From Plectosphaerella cucumerina (Eukaryota > Ascomycota > Sordariomycetes > Glomerellales > Plectosphaerellaceae): DNA of 64,000 nucleotides. Made by a program: the position numbers and the translations under genes. The notes under the pieces were generated by a model that saw only the letters and a list, made by a program, of their open reading frames with translations, made no database searches and had not been told where the DNA came from. Below, one piece after another: positions 44,640 through 54,455 of the stretch (the first letter of the stretch is position 1; each line of letters starts with the position of its first letter). The stretch lies in assembly GCA_020746995.1 (NCBI GenBank), contig JAGPXD010000002.1, positions 5,952,001 through 6,016,000 of the forward strand. Reading direction: 5' to 3'.

Positions 44640-45633
44640 GGGGCGACCGATTCACTTGCTCTCCCTCTCTACGACCACACCTGCCACCCGTCCCCCCCCA
44701 ATCTCAAGTACGCCTGAGCTGTCTCAACCACGCTAGGACACCACCACCCACCACCTTCGTCTCGCCCAACTCGACTCTCTTCTTCTACCCACGCCTGGAC
44801 GGTGTCTTTTCGCTCTCTTGCATCTCTGCTCCATTCGCAATAGACGTCGACAACACGAAAGGAAGCGACCGATATTTGGAGTGATCAGTCGGTGTATTGT
44901 GCGAATCAGCGGAAGCAGTGCTCTCGTTACCCGAATCACAGGTACGTTGTGTTGTGGTGGGCTGTGATCTCCAAGTTGCAGCAGGAGCGAGCTCCTTCCT
45001 CCCCTTCTCCCTCGATCACCTTCGTCGCCCGTTGCAACAATGCCCCTGGTGCTTCACAAAAGTCCCTCAATCGCGGCAGGCGACATTGAATTATGTTCAT
45101 TATAACCAACCCGGTTGTCCTTTCTGCTTCTCTTCTTCTCCCCCAAGTCTGCCTCGCCGCACCCGTCAACCCGTTTCCGGAGGAGCTGCAAGTCTGGGCC
45201 GTACGCCTCGACCGTTCCAGCTTCCAGCCTCCTGGTCGCCACCTTCCCCTGCCCCCGTCGCACCACGCACCACGCACACCAGAGAACCATTCAAAGAGAG
45301 ACAGCTCCTGCTGCCGACTCTACGAAAAGACACACGCAGCTGACTCCTCCATCGCTTCAGATCCCGAACCCGAAGCTGGCCTGAGACCGCCTCCTCCACC
45401 ATTGGGTGCCCTCGACCTCCCCCTTCCGGACGTCACCAGCATTCCCAGCATTCCTCATCATCCCGCCACAGCCTCCGCCTCCAGCTGCCTGCCCTGCCCA
45501 CAAGACAGAGAGCCTCGGCCTGCGTTGCTCCAGCAAAAAAACGAGACCACCCCTCGGTCCGACCGTCACATTCTACTCTCCGCCCTCTTCCACCCATCCC
45601 TCCAACTCGACCGCCACCATCACAACATCCGCC

Positions 45634-46152
45634 ATGGCGACCACACCCAACGAAAAGATGGCTCCCACGCTGAACCTCGAGCACATCAACCTCACGACGC
45701 CTCCCAAGGCCCTGACGCCTTTCGACACCCCGACGGCCTCGGCCACGAACACCCCGGCCGAGAAGATCATCGAGCTGCGCAGGGACAGCGGCCCCTCGAC
45801 GCCGCACTCGTGCCGCAATGACAACCCCTTCGACACCGACGTCGAGGCCATGATCACCACGACCACCACCACATCGGGCGAGGCCCTCGGCCTCAGGAAG
45901 TCCCAGGCCGCCGTCACCCACACCGATTGCCCCACCGTCTGGCCCAGCGCGCAGCACTGGAAGCAAAAGGCCAAGACGGCCAAGAAGACCCGCCACTCGT
46001 GCAACTGCATGGCCGGCCTCAGCAAGCGGAATCGCATCCTCGTCAAGGTCCTCATCATCCTCCTGATCGTCGGCATCGGTCTGGGCGTCGGCTTCGGCGT
46101 GAGTAGAACTCTCAACGCTCCTATCTGGGGCGACAAGAACAGCCAGTCATAA
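45634..46152 (+). CDS. Single-span membrane protein of unknown function
   Basis: A single exon encodes 172 residues from the ATG at 45634 (context CCGCCATGG). The frame is open upstream, but that part is Ser/Pro/His-rich and without an obvious start. Residues 1-90 are polar, Thr/Pro-rich and look disordered. About 110-130 is basic (KQKAKTAKKTRHSCNCM), followed by a hydrophobic span near residues 135-157 (VLIILLIVGIGLGVGFGV) with small-residue spacing like a glycine zipper, then a short tail. The topology suggests a tail-anchored or type II protein with most of the chain in the cytosol. I do not recognise the family. It is the first of three small single-span proteins in 5 kb. An unusually long, pyrimidine-rich upstream region suggests heavy transcriptional or translational control. 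Confidence 0.72.
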   Translation: MATTPNEKMAPTLNLEHINLTTPPKALTPFDTPTASATNTPAEKIIELRRDSGPSTPHSCRNDNPFDTDVEAMITTTTTTSGEALGLRKSQAAVTHTDCPTVWPSAQHWKQKAKTAKKTRHSCNCMAGLSKRNRILVKVLIILLIVGIGLGVGFGVSRTLNAPIWGDKNSQS

Positions 46153-47923
46153 GCCCGACCCGACACCACAACACACTTCCACCAAACAACAACCCGGCCA
46201 GTCTTCGATTCGAACACCGACCCAATTGTATATACATCTCCCTTTAGACCCATGCCTGCCCACACCACCACAGGCGACTGGCCGGCTCTCTCCATCCACC
46301 GTCCATCCCATTCTCCATCCGCGCCCAAGGCGCAGGATCTGTTCATTCTTCTGTTTTCCACAACTTTTTCCGTCTTTTCCCCTTTTCTCTCTTTTTCCAC
46401 CATGGCCCCCTCCCCCTCCTTCAGTGTGACGGCGGCGGGGGGTCTTCCCATTATTTTTGCACAGCCCCGGGCTAAGGGAGCCCGAGGGCAAAGGCGTTAC
46501 AGAGGCGCAATCGGGGGGCGGCCGGCGGGCCACAGCGAGCGAAATTCAAACGGCATCTTTCCCAAATCCATCGTTATCCCGGGGATCGCAGATACAGGAA
46601 CAAACAAACACCACTGAAGGGCCGCAGAAGAGGCGGTGCGATGACGACGACCAACGGGGCGAGCTCGCAGCATCAGCAGCGGCAGCCAGAGGGCAGTTTC
46701 AAGGATATTGAGGCTTGGGAAGGCGTCATGCATTTTATCTGTTCGCTTCTCCCGGGTAGCCTGCAGGGTTGGGGACTGGAAGATCGTCCCACTGTCCAGC
46801 GGGACGGGCCCTTTGAGGACAGCAGCAGAGATGAGGCAACCAAGAATATCAATTTCCAATGTCGTCGCGCAAACTACTACCTATGACCCAAGTCCATCAC
46901 CATGGTGATATCGATGATGTGTCGATGTGTTGAGGTGTCTCCTGAACAACCTCCTTTTCCCCCCTGGGTCTCCCCCGTATTACTCGTCCCACTCCACTTC
47001 GTCGGGTCCATCTCGCGTTCGAATCCGTGTTTTTCGCATCTCCGCCCCGGGCAATGCCCGAGGGGATGCCCATGCCAAGCGGGGGGTCTGCATCCCTGCC
47101 CGGCTGCACGTCCGGGCGACGGCGCCTGGCTTACCCGTTGACGGTGGTTTCTTGGCAGTATTTCTGGACGTCATGAGGGGTCAGGGGGAAAAGGGGGGCT
47201 CAACGGGTTTTTGTTTTCATCGTGTTCACTGATCACATTACATCACGGCATTGGGATGAGGTGTTCTTGTTTCATGTGTTTTCATTGGGGTACTTGTTGT
47301 CCCTGTCCTGTTTTCCCTGTAGCTAATCCGTTCCCTTTATGTGTTGTTCTTGAGCGCTTGTGTGGTTGTTGGTTGCTTGTGTGCTGTCTGGCGGCGTTGT
47401 CTTTTCTGTCTGAATGTTGTCTGCGGCGGATGGACTGGCGGATGGGACTGAACCATAGCAGATGTCCACGGCGGATGATTGTATGTGACGCATTGCCTTG
47501 TCCGCGGTGATGTTCCGCCATGATGTTGTCCGCCATGCAAGACATTGTCCGCAGTGATACAGTGATGTCGTCCGTAATGAGTCGTCCGCAGCCATGTTGT
47601 CCGCAGTGATTCAGCCATACCATCCGCAATGTATCGTCCGCAGTGACATGATCCGCAATGATTCAGTCGTCTCATCCGCAGTATGTCGTCGTCGTCTGTC
47701 GCATGTCCGCATCGCGGACTTGGTCGTGAATCAGAGGTTTTTGCAGGCCCCTATAAAAGAATCGTGGTTTTCTTGTTTTCTCCTCCACCACACTCTTTGT
47801 TCAGACGGACATGGTCTTGGATCTGGCGGACTGCCACGATGCTTCCGACGGACCATGACCTCGCTCGGTTCAGACAGACGGCCGTCGCTTCGGTGACGAC
47901 TGAGCACAGCAACTGTTGGTGAC
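46153..47923. other. Convergent 3' region with a degenerate minisatellite
   Basis: 1.8 kb between two convergent small genes. I see no coding gene. The part from about 47410 to 47720 is filled by a degenerate TCCGC-headed repeat, listed separately. Confidence 0.55.
47410..47720 (+). repeat. Degenerate TCCGCAGTGA minisatellite
   Basis: At least ten units headed by TCCGC(A/C)(G/A)TGA or close variants recur at spacings of about 13-23 bases (for example TCCGCAGTGAT, TCCGCAATGTA, TCCGCCATGAT). Spacing is irregular and not a fixed multiple of three. All three minus-strand frames stay open across part of it, as expected for a short repeat rather than for a gene. Confidence 0.75.
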
Positions 47924-48726
47924 TTAGAGGCGTCGGACGGTGTCCTCGTCGTCATCGGCATCGGTGCCGGTGTTGATGACGGCACGGACAGCGTCCAGCA
48001 TCTCGCGGAGCTCCGCCGGCACAGCCTCCTCGTAGGTCTTGCCGGTGTGGTGGTCCGATGGGGGGCAGCCACAGTGGTAGTGACGGCGAATGTGGTGGAG
48101 GACATCATGTCCGTCGGCCAGATCCTTCTCGTCCATAAAGTCGTCATCCTCATCACCGCTGGTGTCGTCGCGGTATCCCTCCGTGTTGAGCTGCCGAAAT
48201 GTTCCTGTTAGCGAACACGCTCGGCGGGGAAGTTGCTCGGCCCAGCGGCCGACTCGCCAGGCGCGGCGTCAAAACCACGGGCACGGCGATACTGATGGGA
48301 CTGCTCAGGCTCGCCCGGGAGGAGGATGGGGTCACTAACCTCATCCTCGTCGAGGGCGTCGCGCCAGGGGAACCAGTAGCGGCGCATTTCCGCGAGCTCA
48401 ATCTCGTTGCGAAGGCGGTTACGCACCTGGTCTCGCTGGTAGAGGGTCTCCTGGCGGTTGGAGTAGATGGCCAGAGCCACGAAGACGATGGGCATCAGAA
48501 GGACGAGAACATAAGCCCAGATGACGGGGACATCAGGAGCCTCGACGGGGGCGATGGGGCAAGCGGTGCCGGTGGCGGAGGGGTGGCAGGTCGGGGAGGC
48601 CGAGGCGACGGCGGTCGGGTTCTCGATGATGGAGGGGGTGGACATGATGGAGTTGATGGTGCCGATGGCGGTTTTCTTGGGAAACTCAGGGGCAAGGGAG
48701 GTGATGAGAGTGGGCAGAGCGGGCAT
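47924..48726 (-). CDS. Single-span membrane protein with acidic tail, unknown function
   Basis: Two exons, 48340-48726 and 47924-48190, are joined at phase 0 and give 217 residues. The ATG at 48726 is the first in frame. The N-terminal 75 residues are Ser/Thr/Pro-rich and probably lie outside the cytosol. A hydrophobic span (VIWAYVLVLLMPIVFVALAIY) is at about residues 80-100. It is followed by a charged helix (RQETLYQRDQVRNRLRNEIELAEMRRYWFPW) and a very acidic C-terminus (SGDEDDDFMDEKDLADG) containing HIRRHYHCGC. The 149-nt intron has donor GTTAGT and branch site GCTAAC. Its 5' part stays open in frame, so retention would give a shorter alternative ending after 43 different residues. I do not recognise the family. 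It shares a 0.9-kb divergent promoter with the 49634 gene. Confidence 0.7.
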
Positions 48727-49633
48727 TGGTAGAGTGGTGAGAATGGGTGAAGGCAAAGAGTTGCAGCTTCGTGGTGGGAGTATCGGGGGAAAACTCAAGA
48801 GACAAGGGATCTCTGAAAAGGTAGGCGACGAGAAAATCCTGTTGCCTTCTCGCCTGGATAATGTGGGATCAAACGCGTCTGGTCAACACCGCGGCACGTA
48901 TTTTGACGCGTTTTGAGCCCTGGAGTTGTCGTTCTCAGATTTTATTTCGTCCGAAGATGAAGGGAAGGTAGGGAAGGTGCAAATATGACTTCACACGGCC
49001 TGCCGTGGGAATCAAGTGGCACGTGAGTGATAGAGATAGGGCTAGCTGGTTGTTTTGGTGGTCGCCTCAGCGGTTGACCGCCTGGAGCACCGCGGGACAT
49101 TGCGCCTGATATACGCTCTCACAGAGGCAGCAGCGGACATGGCTCAGTCAATGTCTACACCTTCCAGTCACTGTGAGTGCAGAACAGCAACTGTGGGTGA
49201 TGCAGAGTGCACATCATGGACAAAGGGGTCGCGGGACGAGCCGCACAAGGCTGCATGGTCGATGATCGTCCCCCCTTGCTCGGCAGTCGGACTTCTTTGT
49301 AGCCATGCAGTGCAAGACATCGGGCTGCAGATAACCAGACTGTGTGCCTGTTGGCTCTGGGACAGGGACAGAACACAATGGCTTGTTCCTGTAGCAGAGA
49401 TGCCAGCCCGGCTCTATATCTATGAGGCTCGTCCTCCGCCATATCTCGATACCCTCCCAACTCATCACCACACTCATTACACACAACAACAACAACCCCA
49501 CAACACCTGGAAAGCCGTGCCAGCTGGTTTGATATCGCTTTCTGTTCACCATATCACCTCATCCTACCTAGAAGGTAAGATATCCCCATCCCCCTCTCAC
49601 TCACACTTCTCCCCCAGAACCGCCATCGTCAAC
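48727..49633. other. Divergent promoter of two small membrane-protein genes
   Basis: 0.9 kb between the minus-strand gene ending upstream at 48726 and the plus-strand gene at 49634. A TATA-like CTATATCTATG occurs near 49412. The last 130 bases are rich in CA/CT. No gene is called. Confidence 0.5.
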
Positions 49634-50773
49634 ATGGCCGACACTGTCACCTCGCCGCAGCCATCGGAGACCATGGGCAACGTTGACCAGCCGAAGGAGA
49701 GCGATCCCATTGACATGACCCTGCCCATCATCACTCTCTCTGTTCTTGGTGTCGTCTTCCTCCTCATTGGCGTCGTCGTGTCGGTCTACAAGATTCGGCG
49801 CCTTGAATTCGTCCGCCGCTTCCGTGCTCGCCATTACCGGGACCCTCATGTCCGCGACCTCGAGCTTCAACCGCAGCTTTCCACCACCCCCGGCCAACGC
49901 CACATGCGCGATCTCGAGGCCGCTCGTGCTGCGAACTTGTCTCGTGCCGCGCCGCCATGCCGTCCTCACCCCCCTGTCAACCTGCAGACCCAGCGCCCCT
50001 CGTCTCGACAAAGGTACAACGACCGTGTGACCCAGCAACTCGCCAATGGACCTCGTCCTCAGCGTCAGCAGGCCTGGCCACGTGCGGATCGTAGACAGGT
50101 CCCTCGAGTTATTCCCGCCTCTCGGCCCTCTGCTGCTTCCCAGGTTCGGGCCCCTCCTGCTGCCGTTCCTCGAGCCCCTCCTACTACCCCTCGCCCTGTC
50201 GAGCATCATCATCAAGATGTCTCTTTCGGCTCCGAAACCACTCGAGTCAACTCTGCTCGAGCCTTGCCCTCCAGCGACGACCCGCTCCCAGACCCATATC
50301 AGTTCGAGTTCTCGGAACATGCTCAACCTGGACCCGTTCGACCCGACTCTCCTCCAGTTGAAAGCCCTCCAGTCAACCAGTTCCCCTAAGACTCGCACCA
50401 GTTCGAGTTCTCGGAACATGCCCAGACCCGTCCCCATCGAGCCCACCCGTCCAGTGCCGCCATCGACCGCACCGTCTCGCCCCTTGATACCAGCGACATC
50501 ACCAGCAGCGATGCGCGCGCCTCCATCGTGTCCGCCGTGTCCGATGACGAGTATCACCAAGGCAACATGCCCGCGGCTCCCGAGCCCACCGTGAACCCGT
50601 ACGGCTGGTCTCATACCCCTCGATCAGTTGGCCCCCAGCCCACCGCTCGATCTGCTGGTCCTCCCCGCCAGGCCCGTCCCCGTCAGGCGGTCGCTCCTCT
50701 CCGCCCTTCCCGCTCGCCGGAGCCGGAGCAGCCTGGCGTTGACCTCTCGAACCTGTACCGTCCGAACAACTAA
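49634..50773 (+). CDS. Pro/Arg-rich single-span membrane protein, in-frame stop at 50387
   Basis: The frame from ATG 49634 (context CAACATGG) encodes a short polar head, a hydrophobic span (LPIITLSVLGVVFLLIGVVVSVY, about residues 30-52) and a basic cytosolic start (KIRRLEFVRRFRARHYRD). A long Pro/Arg/Gln-rich, probably disordered tail follows. It meets TAA at 50387-50389 (251 residues) but continues in the same frame to 50773 with equally protein-like sequence, ending LSNLYRPNN. Around the stop lies a tandem repeat of period 99 bp (QFEFSEHAQ occurs twice). Either a short intron of 3n length (weak donors exist at 50333 and 50354, ending at CACCAG before 50402) removes the stop, or the long form is broken. 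I list the whole span; the C-terminal part is uncertain. Confidence 0.6.
50299..50422 (+). repeat. Tandem repeat, 99-bp period, inside the 49634 gene
   Basis: The block CAGTTCGAGTTCTCGGAACA occurs at 50300 and again at 50399, a shift of 33 codons. Flanks are similar but diverged. The in-frame TAA sits just before the second copy. Confidence 0.85.
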
Positions 50774-51176
50774 CAAGTTGTGATGCATCCGGTGCAGAGG
50801 ACAGAGTGTACACTAGGGAGACTTGTGAACTTGAGATAGCTTGAATTCATCAAATAAACACCCAAAAAACCAAATGACTTAACCCAATGTGATGTAAAGC
50901 ATGCGTGACCGCCCAACCCCGTGACGTGCCGTGATCTACCTACTGTAAAGCCTCTAAACATGGTGGGAGATGGATGTGTGATATCGTACAGCACCGCGGC
51001 GGCCCCAGGCCTGATCGGCCATCTCCAGTCTCGTCTCGTCCCGTCGTCAACTCCGTTCCCGGCACGTGTCCGCCGCACATGCGTTGTTGTAGATCCAGGT
51101 CGTCTGTCCCCATTAAACCAGAAAAGATACCAATGCGCCGGGAAGCCAGCCCCAACCTAGCCAATCTTTTATCCGT
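50774..51176. other. Convergent 3' region
   Basis: About 400 bases between the 49634 gene and the convergent zinc-cluster gene. I see nothing coding. Confidence 0.55.
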
Positions 51177-53630
51177 CTACCACCCCGACCCCGGGGCAGG
51201 GGCGCCAAAGTTGCCAAAGGGTCCAAAAGCGGCCATGGCGGCCTGGTTCTGCATATGGCCTCCGGGAGCGGTCTCGAGGTCGGTCCACAGGTCCCAGTCG
51301 AGGCCCGAGGTGTCCATGAAGCCGCTGCTCATGAAGTCGAGGTGAGGATTGCCGGGGCCCGAGATGGGCAGGCCCGTTTTCATGGCCTGGGAGGGGCTGG
51401 GCCCCTGGCTCGAGGCCTCGGAAGAGCTCTGGGGCAGGGCGTCGATGATGCGGGGCACGCAGGAGGGCACGTCGTACATGACGCCAGCGTTGATTAGGGC
51501 GCGCTCGCGGGCACGCCAGGCCTTGATGACGAAGGATCCGATCTGGACCATGATCTTCTGGGTCATGTCCCATAGCTCCTCGTGGTACTTGTAGATGCCC
51601 TCGATGACACTCCAGGCGCGGTCGGCGAAGTTGCCGACAGGCGAGCGACGGTAGAGCTGGCCGACGAGGAAGAGGAAGCCGTCGGCCTGGAAGTGGCACT
51701 TGAGGAACCAGATGATGTTGTGGTTGTGAGGCGCCTCGTAGGATCGGACGGCGCTCTCGTGGTGGGTGAGGGAGATGCGGAAGATGTTGTCTTGTACGTT
51801 ATTGACCTCGGTGCCCCACTCGGGCAGCTCGCGCATAGGGACGATCATGGGGCGGACCTTTTCCATCAGCCCGGGCCGGATCGCGGCAGCGGCGGCGTGG
51901 ATGGGGCCAGCCGAGGGGTCGCAGAAGCGCTGCTCAACGGCGATGAGATTCGCCTCGAGTTCGTCAATGAGGCCGGTGAAGCGGTCGAGGGAGGTCCGGA
52001 AGGCGATGTAGTCGGGGGTGCCAGGCTCGGACAGCTGGCCGCCCAGGATGACCTGCTCAAAGTCGGGGATGCGGTTATCCTTGAAGAAGGTTCCGATGGT
52101 GTAGATGATGAGGACAAAGACCATCTCGGTGGAGCCCTCGCGCGGTTGCAGCTCGGTGGAGCCAGGGAAGAGGTTGGTGTCGTTGACGTTGGAAGGCAGG
52201 CGGGTGTCCCAGCCCCAGGGGAGGAGGGTGTCGCTGAAGCCGGAGGTCATGGCGTATTTTGAGTCGAGCATGACGATATGCCACCAGACGCGGCGGCGCA
52301 TCTCGGTCTCGAAGGGCTGAAGGTTGAGCATCTCGCCGTCGCGGTGCAGGCCCATCTTGTGGGCGATGCGGATGAGGACGCCGCTGAGGATCCAGGCTGC
52401 GTGGCGGTCGTAGCGGCCCTGGAGGGAGACGAGGTAGAGCAGGAAGGCCTGGAGGGTGACCATGTCGTAGTGCTTGAGGAAGTCGGAGCGGGTCAGGGCG
52501 GCGCGGCAGCCGGCGGAGAACTTCTTGAGGGCCTCATCCTTGGACATGTCGAGCATCTGGCGGGTCTCGGCCTGGGTGAGGCTCACGACGGATATGAGGT
52601 AGATGGAGAAGAGCAAGGCCTGGGTGTTGTGCGGCACGTTACGGTGGTTGGCGGCGGCCTCGATGACGATGGGCTGCAGAGTGGGAACGTGGACAAGCTT
52701 GGTGACGGGGTTGACGCGCTCGAGGAAGACTTGCCAGAGACGGAAGATCTGGACGGCCGAGGGGACGACATCTTGGAGGTCGATGGAAGAGAAGTCGTTG
52801 AGGAGGAGATCAACATTGTCGTCGGGAGTCATGGCTTCGGAGGGATAGGGGCTCTGCTCGTCCATGGCCTCTGACTCGAGAATCTCCCGCATGGCAGCGA
52901 GCTGGGAGGGTACTGTTAGTGGGGGGTAATTCAGGGGCAAGTCCTTGCATGGGTACTCACATTCTCGTGCACCATGCCCCAGAGGTAGCTGTCCATGAAC
53001 TTGACGCTACCGTCCTCGACGACCAACTTGCCGGCGGGCTTGAAGTTGGTGCCGCCATCCTCGGAAGAGACGGTGGGAGCAGCTGGGAGCAGGCTGTAGC
53101 CAGTAGAAGAGGCGGGCGAGGCGGCGCTGGAGATGGAGCCGTGATGCGGCGGCGGCGGCGGTAGGAGGGAGTGGCTTAAAGCGGGCGAGGGCGAGCCAAC
53201 GCCGTTGCTGGAGGCGGCGGCGCTGGTGGCGAGGGCGATGGCGCTCGCGGGGAGAGGGCCGGAGGTGGATGCATACTGCTTCAGGAGGGCCTCGCAGCGG
53301 GCAAGGCGCTCCTGAAGATCCTGGTTCGGCCGGCGCCTCTTACGGACGGGGGCGGGGGTGGACGGCGTGCAAGGGACGTTGGCCTGGTCAAATCAAGGTA
53401 AGCTGGGATTCAGGAGAGAGTGAAGGACGAGCGCATAGCGATGGCGGGCTGCCTGGCTGGCTGAGCTGGCTCACCTTTACGCAGTTGGAGCACGGGGTGC
53501 TTCTATCGCATTTGATCTTGCGGTGTTGACAAAGGACGCAGGCGAGCACGCGCGGAATCTTGCTCTGTGACTGCGACTGGGGCGTGTTCTGGGCGGACGC
53601 CTGCTGGCTCTGTGGAGTTTGTGCGCTCAT
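51177..53630 (-). CDS. Zn2Cys6 transcription factor with Fungal_trans domain
   Basis: Three exons, 53475-53630, 52961-53383 and 51177-52901, give 767 residues. The N-terminus is Gln/Ser-rich. The zinc cluster CVLCQHRKIKC (C31, C34, C41) then C47, C50 and C57 is split after residue 52 by intron 1, which confirms the join. It is followed by the basic stretch RKRRRPN and a coiled-coil-like LQERLARCEALLKQY. Residues about 60-195 are Ser/Pro/Ala-rich. The regulatory domain starts near FRLWQVFLERVNPVTKLVHVPTLQP and includes LLFSIYLISVVSLTQAE, RRRVWWHIVMLDSKYA and GLHRDGEMLNLQPFE, as in Fungal_trans. The C-terminus is Gly/Pro/Asn-rich and may activate transcription. Targets are not visible. The promoter is shared, at 2.6 kb distance, with homoaconitase. 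Confidence 0.9.
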
Positions 53631-53991
53631 GGCTGTGGTTCCTCGCCTCGAGGGGAGGGCATACGCGAACGGGGAGCGAAGGAGGAAGATGACGTCGCGA
53701 CGGTCATTCGGCGCGGGGGCGGGCGGCGAGCCACAGCAGGACGATGCGCGGTCCGTTTGTCGCAAGAGTTGGTGAACCAGACGCAGAAGAAAAAGACGAA
53801 GCGAATGGACTCAAGTCCGGGACATCCAAGGGTGGTGGTGTTGAAAGCGGCGCGTCCGGGATATAACGTGGAGGGGCACAGATGAAGTTGAGCAAGCGCA
53901 AGACTGCAACAAGCAGTGCAGCGCAGCAGCAGGGTGGGTTGCGTGCGATCGCGCAGCGGCTGAAGCTCTCCAGGTCCAGGTCCAAGTCCGG

Positions 53992-54023
53992 GTGCAGTGC
54001 GGTGCGGTGCGGTGCGGTGCGGG
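53992..54023 (+). repeat. GGTGC pentanucleotide run
   Basis: About six GGTGC/GGTGCG-type units in tandem, a simple repeat in the upstream region of the zinc-cluster gene. Confidence 0.8.
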
Positions 54024-54423
54024 TGCAGGGGGGGTCACAGACCGGGGTGTCGTGGTGCGCCGGGTTGTGGGAGGGCAGCGCAATTCTGGTGCCTGAAACA
54101 AGGGCGGTTGGCAGATGAGAGACGCGTAATGGTGGTGAGGATTGGTTCGCGATGCGACTGAGCGAGGTTATTAGGACAGGTATGTTGTGTCTTGTCGGCA
54201 AGCCTGTGACAGCGGATGATGGTGGGATGGGCAGGGCAGGGATTTTGAGGCGCAGCCGAGCTGCCCCGACCAGACCGCAAAGGGCTTTTGGGAGTCGAGG
54301 GAGGGCAGGTGGGGGAAGAATCACGGATGGTGGGTGGTGGGAGGTTCTAGGAACGGGAGGGAAGGAGCTGCCCTGGAGCCTGGAGGAGGGGGAATCGCCG
54401 AAGAAAAAAGCTGCGGAGCAAGG

Positions 54424-54455
54424 GCAGGTGCAGGTGCAGGTGCAAGTGCAAGTGC
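54424..54455 (+). repeat. GGTGCA/AGTGCA hexanucleotide run
   Basis: About five units of (C)AGGTGC changing to AAGTGC, a simple repeat in the same intergenic region. Confidence 0.8.

Larger units (their letters stand above)
36732..45633. other. 8.9 kb gene-poor region
   Basis: No frame in this stretch has a recognisable product. The longest (40673-41389 minus, 41573-42298 minus, 41928-42824 plus, 43764-44639 minus) overlap each other, are Arg/Ser/Pro/Gly-rich as GC-rich non-coding DNA reads, and lack domains. Base composition changes: about 39400-40150 is AT-richer, 40300-44500 is GC-rich. It contains a CAG run, a CA run and a T9/A8 inverted repeat. The last 1.2 kb is pyrimidine-rich and is probably the promoter and a long 5' leader of the 45634 gene; a perfect donor (CACAG then GTACGT) at 44941 suggests a leader intron. 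Confidence 0.5.

Noticed and set aside
47282..47675. Protein-coding gene in the minisatellite
   Set aside because: All three minus-strand frames stay open with similar His/Thr/Arg wording, which a short repeat produces by itself.
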